64,000 bases of DNA, from contig CACNDW010000002.1 of NCBI GenBank assembly GCA_902619315.1, positions 68,760 through 132,759 on the forward strand. The letters run 5' to 3'. This document shows positions 36,214-45,780 of the stretch, one piece after another. The translations under genes and the position numbers were made by a program. How positions within the stretch are numbered: the stretch's first letter is position 1; each line of letters starts with the position of its first letter. The stretch is from an uncultured Bacteroidota bacterium (lineage in GTDB: Bacteria; Bacteroidota; Bacteroidia; Flavobacteriales; Flavobacteriaceae). The notes under the pieces are model-generated. The model had not been told where the DNA came from. It saw only the letters and a list, made by a program, of their open reading frames with translations, and did no database searches.

Positions 36214-37164
36214 TTGATCAATTCACTAACCCATTGCGATTTTCATTTTCCTAGACAGTTGTCCCACTACAAAGGAAAAGTCAGAGACGTTTACGAACTT
36301 GAAAAAGATTTACTGGTCATGATAGCCTCTGATCGCCTATCCGCTTTTGATGTTGTCATGCCCAAAGGAATCCCTCACAAAGGCCAAATACTTAACCAGA
36401 TCGCCACCAAAATGATGGCTGCTACTGATGATATTTTACCCAATTGGCTGATCGCCGCCCCTGATCCTAACGTGGCTATTGGGTTTCGCTGTGTTCCCTT
36501 CAAGGTAGAAATGGTGATTAGGGGCTATCTCTCTGGTCATGCCGCTAGGGAATACAAAGCTGGTAAATATAATCTTTGCGGAGTAGAAATGCCAGATGGC
36601 ATGATCGAAAATGATGCTTTTCCCAGACCAATTATCACTCCCTCTACAAAAGCCGAAAAGGGTCATGATGAAGATATTTCTCGAGAAGCCATTATCGAAC
36701 AGGGCATTGTCAGTGAGGCTGACTACCTCCAATTAGAAAAATACACGAGAGCTCTTTTTCAAAGGGGAACCGAGATTGCCCGAAAACAGGATTTGATTTT
36801 GGTGGACACAAAATACGAATTTGGTAAAAACACCAAAGGCCAAATTGTTTTGATAGACGAGATACATACTCCAGATTCTTCACGCTATTTTTATGCAAAC
36901 GGTTATGCCGAACGTCAAGCCAAGGGAGAACCACAAAAACAATTATCCAAAGAATTTGTTCGAAAATGGCTAATATCTTCTGGTTTTCAGGGACTTGAAG
37001 GGCAGGAGGTTCCTTTTATGTCTGAGCAATACATCAAATCCGTTTCTGATCGCTATATCGAACTGTATGAAAACATTACCGGTGAAAACTTTGTAAAAGC
37101 AGACACAACCAATATTGCCCAGCGCATTAAGGAGAATGTGCTCAACTATTTAGATCGCATGTAA
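36214..37164 (+). CDS. purC: phosphoribosylaminoimidazole-succinocarboxamide synthase
   Basis: A 316-residue SAICAR synthase of purine synthesis. Motifs: [30 protein letters not shown], then [30 protein letters not shown] and LVDTKYEFG. The length matches the longer (eukaryote-like) group seen in Bacteroidota. The start is TTG 5 bases after phoH. With guaB at 7.5 kb it is one of two purine genes in the window, far apart. Confidence 0.95.
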   Translation: MINSLTHCDFHFPRQLSHYKGKVRDVYELEKDLLVMIASDRLSAFDVVMPKGIPHKGQILNQIATKMMAATDDILPNWLIAAPDPNVAIGFRCVPFKVEMVIRGYLSGHAAREYKAGKYNLCGVEMPDGMIENDAFPRPIITPSTKAEKGHDEDISREAIIEQGIVSEADYLQLEKYTRALFQRGTEIARKQDLILVDTKYEFGKNTKGQIVLIDEIHTPDSSRYFYANGYAERQAKGEPQKQLSKEFVRKWLISSGFQGLEGQEVPFMSEQYIKSVSDRYIELYENITGENFVKADTTNIAQRIKENVLNYLDRM

Positions 37165-37221
37165 TTTCTTCTTTTATTGATCAGAAAATGCCCAGAAATG
37201 GTAAATAAAAGATTCAATGGA

Positions 37222-38145
37222 TCAACATAAATCCTGGGCTAATTTTTTAACAGTATTTAAACCTATTTTAATCCCTTTAATTTGAATTTGCATTGAGATT
37301 TCGTGTGCATCAAGTCGATTAAACCATGTAATTTGACGTTTGGCATATCGCCTGCTGTTTTTTTTTATTTCTTCTATAGTTTCATTAAGAGAGTATTTCC
37401 CTTCAAAGTGTTTAAACCATTCTTGGTAACCTAAGGTTTGAAGGGCAGGAAGGTTTTTGTTGGAGTAAAGCCTTTGAGCCTCTATTTCAAGTCCAGCCTC
37501 TACCATTCTCTCTACCCTAAAGTTGATCTTTTCATATAGTTGTGGGCGAGGCATTTTTAACAGTAAGGTATGTGTTGAAAATGTTCGTTTTTTTTTAGAC
37601 TGTCCCAAAAAAGAAGAATAGGGTTTTTTTACCGTCTCAGATACCTCTAGTGCCCTAAGTAGTCTTGAAGTATTATTCAAATCTACTTTTTTGTAGTATA
37701 ACGGATCTATTTTTTTTAGTAGTTTTTGCAGCCCCTCCAGGCCTTGATCTTGATAGAGTAATTTCACTTTAGATGCAGCTTTTGCGGAAATTTCAGGGAA
37801 TTCATCCAAGCCCTCCACTAGAGCTTTGGCATAGAGACCCGACCCTCCTACCATAACCACATGATTATATTTTTGAAACAATTTTTTCAAAAGTTTCAGA
37901 CCTTCCCTTTCAAAAGCCCCTGCGTCAAATGGCTGATGAATGCTCTTGTTTTGGATAAAATGGTGAGGTATCCCTTTCCTTTCCTCAATAGAGGGAACAG
38001 CTGTTCCTATGGTCATTTCCTGATAACACTGCCTAGCATCACAAGAAATAATCTCGGTTTGTAATGCCTGTGCCAGGCTAATACTTAAAACTGTTTTTCC
38101 TACAGCTGTTGGTCCTGCGATATAAATCAATTTTTTATTCGACAT
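37222..38145 (-). CDS. miaA: tRNA dimethylallyltransferase
   Basis: A 307-residue enzyme that prenylates A37 of UNN-reading tRNAs. P-loop GPTAVGKTVLS at residues ~10-20, then DARQCYQEMTIGTA, GIPHHF, VGGSGLYAKAL and the C-terminal KRQITWFNR. The open frame begins at a GTG 15 bases earlier; the ATG 38145 overlaps the ion-channel gene by 11 bases. It is the last gene of a five-gene minus-strand run. Confidence 0.95.
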   Translation of the reverse strand: MSNKKLIYIAGPTAVGKTVLSISLAQALQTEIISCDARQCYQEMTIGTAVPSIEERKGIPHHFIQNKSIHQPFDAGAFEREGLKLLKKLFQKYNHVVMVGGSGLYAKALVEGLDEFPEISAKAASKVKLLYQDQGLEGLQKLLKKIDPLYYKKVDLNNTSRLLRALEVSETVKKPYSSFLGQSKKKRTFSTHTLLLKMPRPQLYEKINFRVERMVEAGLEIEAQRLYSNKNLPALQTLGYQEWFKHFEGKYSLNETIEEIKKNSRRYAKRQITWFNRLDAHEISMQIQIKGIKIGLNTVKKLAQDLC

Positions 38146-38956
38146 CGTTAAGGATTTCACCGCATTGGTGGCAATATTTTGCTTCGTCTTTATGATTACT
38201 CGTCATACAGTGAGGGCAGGCTTGAGTATTACTATCAATATTAAAAGCTTGAGTGGTTAACTCGGCTGAGACTATACCTGTTGGGACAGCGATGATGCCG
38301 TAGCCCAAAATCATAATCAATGATGCAATAAACTGCCCTAGAGGGCTTTCAGGAGCTATGTCGCCATAACCTACAGTAGTTAGAGTTACAATGCACCAGT
38401 AGATACTCCGTGGGATGCTGCTGAATCCACTTTCATCGTCTTCAACCATGTACATTATGGTACCAAATATTATACACAATATTACAACACTAAACATAAA
38501 TACCAATATTTTGGTTTTACTTCGTACAAGGGCTTTGACCAACGAATTGGATTCTCCAATAAAATGAGTAAGTTTAAGAATTCTGAAAACCCTGAGAAGC
38601 CTCAGGGCTCTCAGCGCAAGGAGAGATTGTGTACCCACAAAAAAAAGAGAAATATATTTGGGAATAATTGAAACAAAATCTATAATACCATATATACTAA
38701 AAATGTATCTTGAGGGTTTTTTTATGGAAAATATTCGCAATAGATACTCTACACTAAAAATGATGGTGATGAACCATTCGGCTATATCTAGCTGGTGCTG
38801 GTATTTCTCACCTATTTCAGCAACGCTCTCCAAAGCGACCATTATTACGCTAGTGAGAATAAAAATCAGTAAAACCAAATCAAACACCTTCCCTGCAAGG
38901 GTGTCTGCTTCATAGATTATTTCATGTAATCGGTGTTTGAAGTTTTTTAAACCCAT
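38135..38956 (-). CDS. voltage-gated-type potassium channel with C-terminal zinc ribbon
   Basis: A 273-residue ion channel. Six membrane segments end at about residue 230; the S4-like helix ALRALRLLRVFRILKLTHF has regularly spaced Arg; the pore loop has the K+ filter TTVGYGD (residues about 190-196). The C-terminal ~40 residues form a zinc ribbon, CPHC followed by CHQC, probably regulatory. The ATG follows the exonuclease fusion gene after 10 bases. Ion flux direction and gating are inferred from the family. Confidence 0.9.
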   Translation of the reverse strand: MGLKNFKHRLHEIIYEADTLAGKVFDLVLLIFILTSVIMVALESVAEIGEKYQHQLDIAEWFITIIFSVEYLLRIFSIKKPSRYIFSIYGIIDFVSIIPKYISLFFVGTQSLLALRALRLLRVFRILKLTHFIGESNSLVKALVRSKTKILVFMFSVVILCIIFGTIMYMVEDDESGFSSIPRSIYWCIVTLTTVGYGDIAPESPLGQFIASLIMILGYGIIAVPTGIVSAELTTQAFNIDSNTQACPHCMTSNHKDEAKYCHQCGEILNDVE

Positions 38957-38966
38957 TAGGCTGGCA

Positions 38967-40349
38967 TTAATTGTAATTGAGTTGGATGCCTTTCAAAGGT
39001 ATTAATTTTCTATATTTATTTTTTTTAATGTGGGCAATAATCAGGGCCTGACAATCAGAATTGTTATCCATAAAAACCAAACGGTTGAGGATTTTTTCCT
39101 TGCTGTTTATTTGGTGATTCAGGTCATAAAAACCATATCCTTTAAAACACTTATTTTCAATATAAATAAAACTATATTCTCCATCTCTTCTTCCATTTTC
39201 TATCATTACAAAATCATCGTAAGGATACTTATTTTTGTCTCTTATTTTTTCCAATCTTTGATTGTAACTTTGATGGTCTTCATATTCCAAACATGCCCCT
39301 TTACATTGATTGGTTTTATAGGCAAAACAAGCACCATCCGAATCTTTAAATGAGGAATGCTTATGACACAATTTGTAGGTTTCCATCCACTGATTCATGA
39401 CATGTTTAGCAACTCGTCCGTTTTTAAATACTTCAAGGTATTCTCTACTGCTTCGAACTTGCTCCAAAACCAATTGATGATAGCGGGTTTCATAATCAAT
39501 TCTTAAACCCATAGGGTAAAGCCGATAACGTCCGTCTTTGTTGATCTGGGGTTGGTTTTTTTTTATCTCATGTTGTTCCTTAAGTAGGGCAATAAGTTCA
39601 CTGCCTGTAATTTCAAAATTGACTTTATGAAGTTTTTTTTGAATTTTTTTTGATTTAGAATCTGTTCCAGTTAAGTGAGTTCTTACTCGTTTTTGAATGT
39701 TATTACTTTTACCAATATAGACGATATCCCCAACACTATTATGAATGTAATAAACACCAGTCACAGTTGGTAACTCCTCGACTATTGAAAGATATTTTGA
39801 GGGAACTTGATTGTTGTTTAGTTCTTTTATTTGAGATTTTAGGATTTGTTTGCTGATGTCTTTTTCGAGTAATACTTCAAAAAGTTTCACGGTAGCCATT
39901 GCATCACCCTGAGCACGGTGGCGATCATTAATCGGGATGCCAAGGGAGCGAACCAAATTACCAAGTTTGTATGACTCCATCTTGGGAAGTAATTTTTGTG
40001 ATAGACTGACGGTACATAGAGAGTATCTTTCAAAATTGTAACCCAAACGCTTGAATTCGGTTCTCAGTATTCGGTAATCAAAATCAGAATTATGAGCCAC
40101 GATAAGACAGTTTTCAGTTATCTCTATAATACGTTTTGCGATCTCAAAAAATTTAGGAGCATTTTGAAGCATCTTAGCATTAATTCCAGTAAGTTTTTCT
40201 ACAAATGGCTGTATTGATCTTTCAGGATTGACTAGGCTTATGAATTGATCAGTTACTTTGATTCCATTGTGTTGATATATGGCGATTTCAGTAATACCTT
40301 CCTCATTGTATTTCCCACCAGTAGTTTCAATGTCTAAAATAGCATACAT
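38967..40349 (-). CDS. DEDDh exonuclease / GIY-YIG endonuclease fusion (DnaQ-UvrC-like)
   Basis: A 460-residue nuclease. Residues ~1-170 are a DnaQ-like 3'-5' exonuclease: LDIETTGGKYNEEG (DxE), LIVAHNSDFDYRIL and the HRAQGDA block. Residues ~195-275 are a GIY-YIG domain: TGVYYIHNSVGDIVYIGKSNNIQKRVRTHL, with Glu in EQHEIKKNQP. The rest is a less recognisable Cys-containing domain. It resembles the E. coli Cho-type nucleases fused to an exonuclease. It may act in repair or RNA/DNA processing. Two bases downstream of YggS. Confidence 0.9.
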   Translation of the reverse strand: MYAILDIETTGGKYNEEGITEIAIYQHNGIKVTDQFISLVNPERSIQPFVEKLTGINAKMLQNAPKFFEIAKRIIEITENCLIVAHNSDFDYRILRTEFKRLGYNFERYSLCTVSLSQKLLPKMESYKLGNLVRSLGIPINDRHRAQGDAMATVKLFEVLLEKDISKQILKSQIKELNNNQVPSKYLSIVEELPTVTGVYYIHNSVGDIVYIGKSNNIQKRVRTHLTGTDSKSKKIQKKLHKVNFEITGSELIALLKEQHEIKKNQPQINKDGRYRLYPMGLRIDYETRYHQLVLEQVRSSREYLEVFKNGRVAKHVMNQWMETYKLCHKHSSFKDSDGACFAYKTNQCKGACLEYEDHQSYNQRLEKIRDKNKYPYDDFVMIENGRRDGEYSFIYIENKCFKGYGFYDLNHQINSKEKILNRLVFMDNNSDCQALIIAHIKKNKYRKLIPLKGIQLNYN

Positions 40350-40351
40350 TC

Positions 40352-41002
40352 TCAGTAGTTTCTGGGTCCAAAAATTTTACTACCAACCCGGATCATATTA
40401 CTTCCTTGTTCAATGGCTATTAGAAAGTCTCCGCTCATACCCATCGACAGTACTTTAAGAGGGATTTTTTGTTCTTTGTATTTATCGTAAAGAGATTTTA
40501 GTCCAGCGAATTCTCGTTCAATCTGCTTTTGATCTTCAGTGAATGTAGCCATTCCCATCAATCCTTTGATTCGGAGGTGTGGGAGTTCTTTAGCAATTTT
40601 AATCGCTTGTTGAGATTCTTGGAAAGAAAGTCCATATTTACTATCCTCCTTAGCTATGTGTATTTGAAGAAGACAATCAATAATGCGATTGTTTTTTTGA
40701 GCCTGTTTGTTGATTTCTTTTAATAATTTCAGGCTGTCCACACCATGGATCAAGCTAACATAGGGTGCCATATATTTTACTTTGTTAGATTGCACATGCC
40801 CGATCATGTGCCATTGTATATCTTTTGGAAGTATCTCGTACTTTCGCGTCATTTCTTGGATTTTGTTTTCACCAAACTTCCTTTGTCCCGCATTGTATGC
40901 CTCTAAAATCTCATCATTGGATTTTGTTTTAGATACCGCTACAAGTTCAACTGTGGCGGGTAACTTCTCGAGCAGTGAAGAAATATTCTTTCCTATATCC
41001 AT
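40352..41002 (-). CDS. YggS family PLP homeostasis protein
   Basis: A 216-residue TIM-barrel PLP-binding protein with no known catalytic activity. The PLP lysine is in ELVAVSKTKSNDEI; HMIGHVQSNKVKYM, the strand LRIKGLMGMATF and the phosphate loop VLSMGMSGDFLIAI are all present. The family buffers pyridoxal phosphate. It is upstream of the nuclease fusion and downstream of the Gfo/Idh gene. Confidence 0.93.
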   Translation of the reverse strand: MDIGKNISSLLEKLPATVELVAVSKTKSNDEILEAYNAGQRKFGENKIQEMTRKYEILPKDIQWHMIGHVQSNKVKYMAPYVSLIHGVDSLKLLKEINKQAQKNNRIIDCLLQIHIAKEDSKYGLSFQESQQAIKIAKELPHLRIKGLMGMATFTEDQKQIEREFAGLKSLYDKYKEQKIPLKVLSMGMSGDFLIAIEQGSNMIRVGSKIFGPRNY

Positions 41003-41039
41003 TCTAATAATCTATGGTTTGGCTGCAGATTCGAAACAT

Positions 41040-42005
41040 TTAAACCTTACAAGATTCCATGATCTGATAAGCAAGTTCCAATGCAAGAGTTCCATTTTCT
41101 AGCGAAACAGCTACTGGATTTTTATTTTGGATGGCACTTGCAAAATCTTCTAATTCTTCCAATATGGCGTTGGATTCTTCAATTTGTGGATTTTCGAAAT
41201 AAATTTGTTTTTTTTCTCCCTGCGCATTTTCCAGGATAAGAGCAAAATCTTCTGGTTTTTCTGGAGCTGATTTCATTTTAATTACCTCTACTTTTTTCTC
41301 TAGAAAATCCACAGCGATGTAGGAATTTTTTTGAAAAAATCTTGTTTTTCGCATTTTTTTTAGGGATATCCTACTAGCTGTGAGGTTAGCCACACAACCA
41401 TTTTCAAACTCGATTCGGGCATTGGTAATGTCAGGTGTATTACTTATAACAGCAACTCCCGAAGCTGAGACAGTTTTTATTTTGGAATCAACAACACTTA
41501 ACAAAACATCGATATCGTGAATCATCAAATCCAAGACTACAGGTACGTCGGTTCCTCTAGGATTGAATTCTGCTAGTCGATGGGATTCTATAAACTTTGG
41601 CTGGGTTAGTGCGTGCTTAATGGCCTTAAATGCAGGATTAAAACGTTCTACATGACCAACCTGGCCCAAAACGCCTCTTTTTCTTGCTAAAAAGGTTATC
41701 TCATTGGCCTCGGCAACACTGTTAGCAATCGGTTTTTCAATGAATATATGTTTTCCATGATTGATGGCATTTATTGCATTTTGATGATGGTAGAGGGTAG
41801 GAGTTACGATGTCTACCATGTCACAAGCTTTGATTAATTCTGCTTCACTTTTGAAAGCAGTGTAGCCTTTTTCTTTTGCTAGGGCCTGAGTATTTTTTTT
41901 ATTTGGATCAAAAAATCCGATCAATTCAAATTGATCAGAGGTTTCGAGTAAACGTAAGTGAATTTTTCCCAAATGTCCAGCACCCAAAACACCTACTTTA
42001 ATCAT
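41040..42005 (-). CDS. Gfo/Idh/MocA family oxidoreductase
   Basis: A 321-residue NAD(P)-dependent oxidoreductase. Rossmann start IKVGVLGAGHLGKIHLRLL (residues ~2-20), the EKPIANS motif, and the substrate domain with PVVLDLMIHDIDVLL, containing the family Asp-His pair. The frame opens at 42032, but ATG 42005 begins the Rossmann strand. It heads the five-gene run and is divergent from pcm with a 68-base intergene. The substrate is unknown. Confidence 0.9.
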   Translation of the reverse strand: MIKVGVLGAGHLGKIHLRLLETSDQFELIGFFDPNKKNTQALAKEKGYTAFKSEAELIKACDMVDIVTPTLYHHQNAINAINHGKHIFIEKPIANSVAEANEITFLARKRGVLGQVGHVERFNPAFKAIKHALTQPKFIESHRLAEFNPRGTDVPVVLDLMIHDIDVLLSVVDSKIKTVSASGVAVISNTPDITNARIEFENGCVANLTASRISLKKMRKTRFFQKNSYIAVDFLEKKVEVIKMKSAPEKPEDFALILENAQGEKKQIYFENPQIEESNAILEELEDFASAIQNKNPVAVSLENGTLALELAYQIMESCKV

Positions 42006-42060
42006 ATCAATAATTTTGATCAAAAGTACCATCTTTTTCTGATTTTTTTTTGGAAGTAAT

Positions 42061-42068
42061 TACATTTG
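42061..42068 (+). promoter_or_regulatory. -7 element of pcm, predicted leaderless
   Basis: TACATTTG ends 5 bases before ATG 42074. By comparison with the ffs promoter, the start site falls on or next to the ATG, so the mRNA should lack a leader. Confidence 0.5.
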
Positions 42069-42073
42069 TCCTC

Positions 42074-42718
42074 ATGACCGATACCTTAAAGCACCAAGGG
42101 CAAAGAAGACAGTTGGTAAAACTCCTAAAGCAGAAAGGCATCCAAGACGAAAGGGTTTTGAATGCAGTGGGAACTGTCCCCCGTCATATTTTTATGGATC
42201 CGGGTTTAGAGGAATATTCCTATTTAGACAAAGCCTTTCCCATAGGAGCCAACCAAACGATTTCACAGCCTTATACTGTTGCATTTCAAACCCAACTTTT
42301 GGAATTGAAAAAAGGTGACAAGGTATTGGAAATCGGAACGGGTTCAGGCTACCAGACAGCAATATTACTAACTTTCGAGGGTATAAAATTATATACCATC
42401 GAGCGCCAACTGGAATTATTTAAAAAAACGACATTATTGTTTAAGAAATTGAGTTTACAGCCCAAAAAAGTAATATTTGGAGATGGTTACCAAGGGCTTC
42501 CTGATCAAGCCCCTTTTGAAGGAATCATTGTTACCGCAGGTGCCCCTCGGGTGCCTAAATCATTATTAGAACAACTGGCAATTGGTGGACGCCTGGTTAT
42601 TCCAGTTGGAGATAAGGACCAGGTCATGACGCGCTATGTAAGGAAAGGAAATAAGACTTTTGATCGCCAGAGCTTTGGGAGTTTTAATTTTGTTCCTATG
42701 TTAAAGGATCGAAATTAA
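42074..42718 (+). CDS. pcm: protein-L-isoaspartate O-methyltransferase
   Basis: A 214-residue SAM methyltransferase that repairs isoaspartyl residues. MTDTLKHQGQRRQLVKLLKQKGI gives the conserved N-terminus; the VPRHIFMDPGLEEYSYLDKAFPIGANQTISQPYTVA block and the SAM loop LEIGTGSGYQTAIL are present. The longer open frame begins at 42050, but ATG 42074 is conserved and sits right after the promoter. The stop shares TTAA with the convergent DUF5686 gene. Confidence 0.92.
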   Translation: MTDTLKHQGQRRQLVKLLKQKGIQDERVLNAVGTVPRHIFMDPGLEEYSYLDKAFPIGANQTISQPYTVAFQTQLLELKKGDKVLEIGTGSGYQTAILLTFEGIKLYTIERQLELFKKTTLLFKKLSLQPKKVIFGDGYQGLPDQAPFEGIIVTAGAPRVPKSLLEQLAIGGRLVIPVGDKDQVMTRYVRKGNKTFDRQSFGSFNFVPMLKDRN

Positions 42719-45213
42719 AGATCGATATTTAGCCTAATCCCTTGATTGGCTAGTAGTTTACCTATAGCCCAAAAATAGTCAACCCTAAAAAGTTTTAATT
42801 TCCTGAACCCAAGTTTATTTAACCCAACATTGAACTCAATATGAGGTTTTTGTTGATTTACGCTTAGTAAGTGAAAACCTAAGACAAACTCACTTTTGAG
42901 TAATCGAATGAGAGGCCAATTGCCAACACCCCACTTTTGGAACTGATGTTCCCAGTGTATTAAAAAATAATTATCAGATGAACTGAATTCGTAATATGGC
43001 AGCAGATTGAATTGATTTAGGTAGGGGGTGTTATTTCCAAGAAGGATCTCATTCCCATGAAAATGGTTATAATCCATGAATGCTGGGGTTTCTTTCTGTA
43101 TAAAAGTACCAGTTTTAATTCTTAAAAAGCTTGTTCCAACAATTCCTAATGATATTTCTTGATCATAGGTGAAATCAAGTTTCATGTAGTTGTAAAGTGG
43201 TACATCACTACCAAAAGCCTGTTTAAACTCAAGGGTTAATTGAGGATAATTTTCTTTTTGGGTGTAAAATCTTTGATTGGTGTATTGATAATATTGATTT
43301 TGAGGTCGGTATTTAATTAGAAAACCATATTTTTTTATGTTATGGTTTTGAAAATCATAATTGGAGTTATTTGGTTTGTTGCTTTTGTAGTTTAGCTCTT
43401 TATTAAAGAAAGAAAAATCGGTTGTATTAGACCTGCTTTTTCTGATATGGTTAGCAGCAGAGAAAGAAACAAAAAATTCTGGACTTAAAAAGGTTGAAAA
43501 AATAGCTTCAATTTTATTATTTTGATACCATTTTGCAAAATTCTCTTTAAAAAAGAGACTGTTAATATCATTCATAAGAAGTCTGATGGGCTGTTGATCA
43601 TCAAATTGAATCAAACCTATTTCCGCACTTAAGTAGAATCTGGAGTAATTTTCTCTGTTCATCAAATAATCAAGTAGAAGGCCAGGATAGTTTTCCCGGT
43701 CCGAGAAACCGAAGGTGTTGTAAAGCTTGATTCCCAGTGACTTCATTTTCTTTTCCCAATTGCGATTGTAGAAGAAATTGATGTTTGCATTGTAACCTTG
43801 AACGGTATTAAAATGAAAAGATGTAAGTGGTAATGAAAAGCCATAGAAGAAATCTTCTTTACTGTTTTGAATCCTTTTCCCCAATATGTTCCTCCATCGA
43901 AAACGATTGGCCTCGCGGTCCAAAGAGTCCATGTATGCAGGAGCTTTGTGGGCTTTGGCAATACTATCTTTTTTAATATAGTTGGAAGATTCATTTTCCG
44001 TTAGGGGAATGGGTCTGTTATTTTGAAAAATGGAGTCTTTTTCTTGAGCTCCGTCGAGGATTTCATATATTTTTTTGCCGAATGTTCTGTCGTTAAAGTT
44101 CGGTTTGAAGTCATAATCATTATAAACAGCAGAAAAACGGGCTATAAAATTGAACCCAAAAATACCTGCGTCGAAATCAATGACTTGATCACTTTTTACC
44201 CAGGTATCGGATTTGGGGTCGTAGTTAAAGTTTTGTTTTATGCTGAATGAGTTTATTATTGAAATTGAACTTTGTTTTTGGTCCAATTGCAATTCCAGTC
44301 CATAAAAGCTCCAATCGTCCTCTACTATGTAGATAGTCCCCTTAAAAGTTGGAGAGGAGTCTGTCTTTCGATTGACCTCTATTTGATTAATTAACTTACC
44401 CTCATCGGTATAAAACGTACCCAAAAGCTTATAATGGTAAAATGAAAATGCCATTTCACCAATTGGTGAAATCAAATCATTATTAAGGTTTACACTATTT
44501 TGATAAAAGTTAAACTCTGCATCCGCTGCACTATTGAATGTGAGGGCCTGCTTATCTCCACTTATTTTTACGGCTGTTATAGTCTCTTTAAACTGCTCGT
44601 GGTCTTTTGAAATTTTTGAGTAGGTTTCTGACAGATACAATATTCCAGATCTGGTGGAATCCAAATCCTGATTAGAGACATCAATATCCTGACCCAATAT
44701 CTTGCGTGGTAACTCTTTGGTGCTAACGACCCCTTTGGAATAAAAGTTAGCAGTGAATCGTTGATTTTTTGATAGGTTTTCTTTTCTCCTTTTTATTGTG
44801 GCTCTAATTATGGCGTTAGCTGGGTTTTCCTCTGATTTTAGAGTGATTTCTTCTAGAGAAATAAACTCTTCTTTCATCTTCACTTCGTATTCATGGGAGG
44901 TCAATTTCAAATTATAAGGTCGCTTTATTGTTTTAAATCCCAAACTTTTGAAAACAACAATACCATTTTCACTTGGAAGATTTCCCAAATAAAATTTCCC
45001 CTCACTATTTGTGACTGTTCCAACAAAAGACTCCTGAACATATACACTAACACCACTAAGTGGGTTGTTAAGGCTGTCCGTAACCTTACCATTTAGTTGA
45101 GCCAATATGGTTGTGGTAAAAGGGAGCATAAAATACAGGAATCCTTTTCGACTCAAAAAAAATGTTTTTAAAAATTTTATGATTTGAAAGGAAGCTTTAG
45201 GATTTGAATCCAT
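42715..45213 (-). CDS. DUF5686 / carboxypeptidase-regulatory-like outer membrane protein
   Basis: An 832-residue protein. Residues ~24-38 form an N-terminal hydrophobic signal region; ~38-110 a CarboxypepD_reg-like domain (LNGKVTDSLNNPLSGVSVYV, FVGTVTNSEGKFYLGNLP). Then the DUF5686 region starts PANAIIRATIKRRKENLSKNQRFTANFYSKG and runs as a long predicted beta-barrel ending KLLANQGIRLNIDL. The function of the family is unknown. It is the largest gene on its strand here and lies 71 bases from smpB. Confidence 0.88.
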   Translation of the reverse strand: MDSNPKASFQIIKFLKTFFLSRKGFLYFMLPFTTTILAQLNGKVTDSLNNPLSGVSVYVQESFVGTVTNSEGKFYLGNLPSENGIVVFKSLGFKTIKRPYNLKLTSHEYEVKMKEEFISLEEITLKSEENPANAIIRATIKRRKENLSKNQRFTANFYSKGVVSTKELPRKILGQDIDVSNQDLDSTRSGILYLSETYSKISKDHEQFKETITAVKISGDKQALTFNSAADAEFNFYQNSVNLNNDLISPIGEMAFSFYHYKLLGTFYTDEGKLINQIEVNRKTDSSPTFKGTIYIVEDDWSFYGLELQLDQKQSSISIINSFSIKQNFNYDPKSDTWVKSDQVIDFDAGIFGFNFIARFSAVYNDYDFKPNFNDRTFGKKIYEILDGAQEKDSIFQNNRPIPLTENESSNYIKKDSIAKAHKAPAYMDSLDREANRFRWRNILGKRIQNSKEDFFYGFSLPLTSFHFNTVQGYNANINFFYNRNWEKKMKSLGIKLYNTFGFSDRENYPGLLLDYLMNRENYSRFYLSAEIGLIQFDDQQPIRLLMNDINSLFFKENFAKWYQNNKIEAIFSTFLSPEFFVSFSAANHIRKSRSNTTDFSFFNKELNYKSNKPNNSNYDFQNHNIKKYGFLIKYRPQNQYYQYTNQRFYTQKENYPQLTLEFKQAFGSDVPLYNYMKLDFTYDQEISLGIVGTSFLRIKTGTFIQKETPAFMDYNHFHGNEILLGNNTPYLNQFNLLPYYEFSSSDNYFLIHWEHQFQKWGVGNWPLIRLLKSEFVLGFHLLSVNQQKPHIEFNVGLNKLGFRKLKLFRVDYFWAIGKLLANQGIRLNIDL

Positions 45214-45284
45214 AGAATTTGGAGTGAATAGTTTAGTAACGATGACTATCGTTTAGAGTTATTAATTAAATATAATTATAATAC

Positions 45285-45746
45285 CTATCGGTTAAAACTT
45301 TTTTTTAAACGATCCAAGTCTCTTTTGTTGTCTCGGTCTTTAAGAGTTTCCCTTTTATCGAAAAGTTTTTTACCCCGGGCCAGTGCGATCGTAACCTTGG
45401 CAAAGCCTTTATCGTTGATGAAAAGATTAAGAGGAACGATTGTCAAGCCCGTATTTCTGACTTCTCTATTTAGTTTCTTCAGTTCTATTTTCTTGAGTAA
45501 AAGCTTTCTACTCCCTCGAGGACGATGATTGAAACGTGTGCCAAAGGCGTATTCTTCAATGAACATATTTACTGCAAAAAGCTCTCCCTTTTCATTGAAT
45601 TCACAAAAGCTTTCCGCAATGGAGGCCTTACTGTTTCGGATTGATTTGATTTCTGTTCCAGACAGAACAATACCTGCGATATATTCATCGAGAATTTCGT
45701 ATTCAAAACGTGCACGTTTGTTTTGTATATTAATTTGCTTTTGCAC
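45285..45746 (-). CDS. smpB: SsrA-binding protein
   Basis: A 153-residue protein that delivers tmRNA to stalled ribosomes. NIQNKRARFEYEILDEYIAGIVLSGTEIKSIRNSKASIAESFCEF is the conserved N-terminal half; the basic tail ends KRDLDRLKKSFNR. The start is GTG. A TAACTTTG element sits 4 bases before it, so the mRNA is predicted to be leaderless. No tmRNA gene (ssrA) is adjacent. Confidence 0.96.
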   Translation of the reverse strand: MQKQINIQNKRARFEYEILDEYIAGIVLSGTEIKSIRNSKASIAESFCEFNEKGELFAVNMFIEEYAFGTRFNHRPRGSRKLLLKKIELKKLNREVRNTGLTIVPLNLFINDKGFAKVTIALARGKKLFDKRETLKDRDNKRDLDRLKKSFNR

Positions 45747-45750
45747 AGGT

Positions 45751-45758
45751 CAAAGTTA
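45751..45758 (-). promoter_or_regulatory. -7 element of smpB, predicted leaderless
   Basis: On the minus strand this reads TAACTTTG, 4 bases before the GTG start. The spacing equals that between the ffs -7 element and the mature 4.5S RNA 5' end. No -33 TTG is present; a dyad occupies that position. Confidence 0.55.
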
Positions 45759-45763
45759 CAATT

Positions 45764-45780
45764 TATTCGATGATCGAATA
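45764..45780. repeat. 17-base dyad in the smpB promoter
   Basis: TATTCGATGATCGAATA is palindromic except for its centre base. It covers the spacer and -33 region of the smpB promoter, a natural place for an activator or repressor. Confidence 0.5.
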
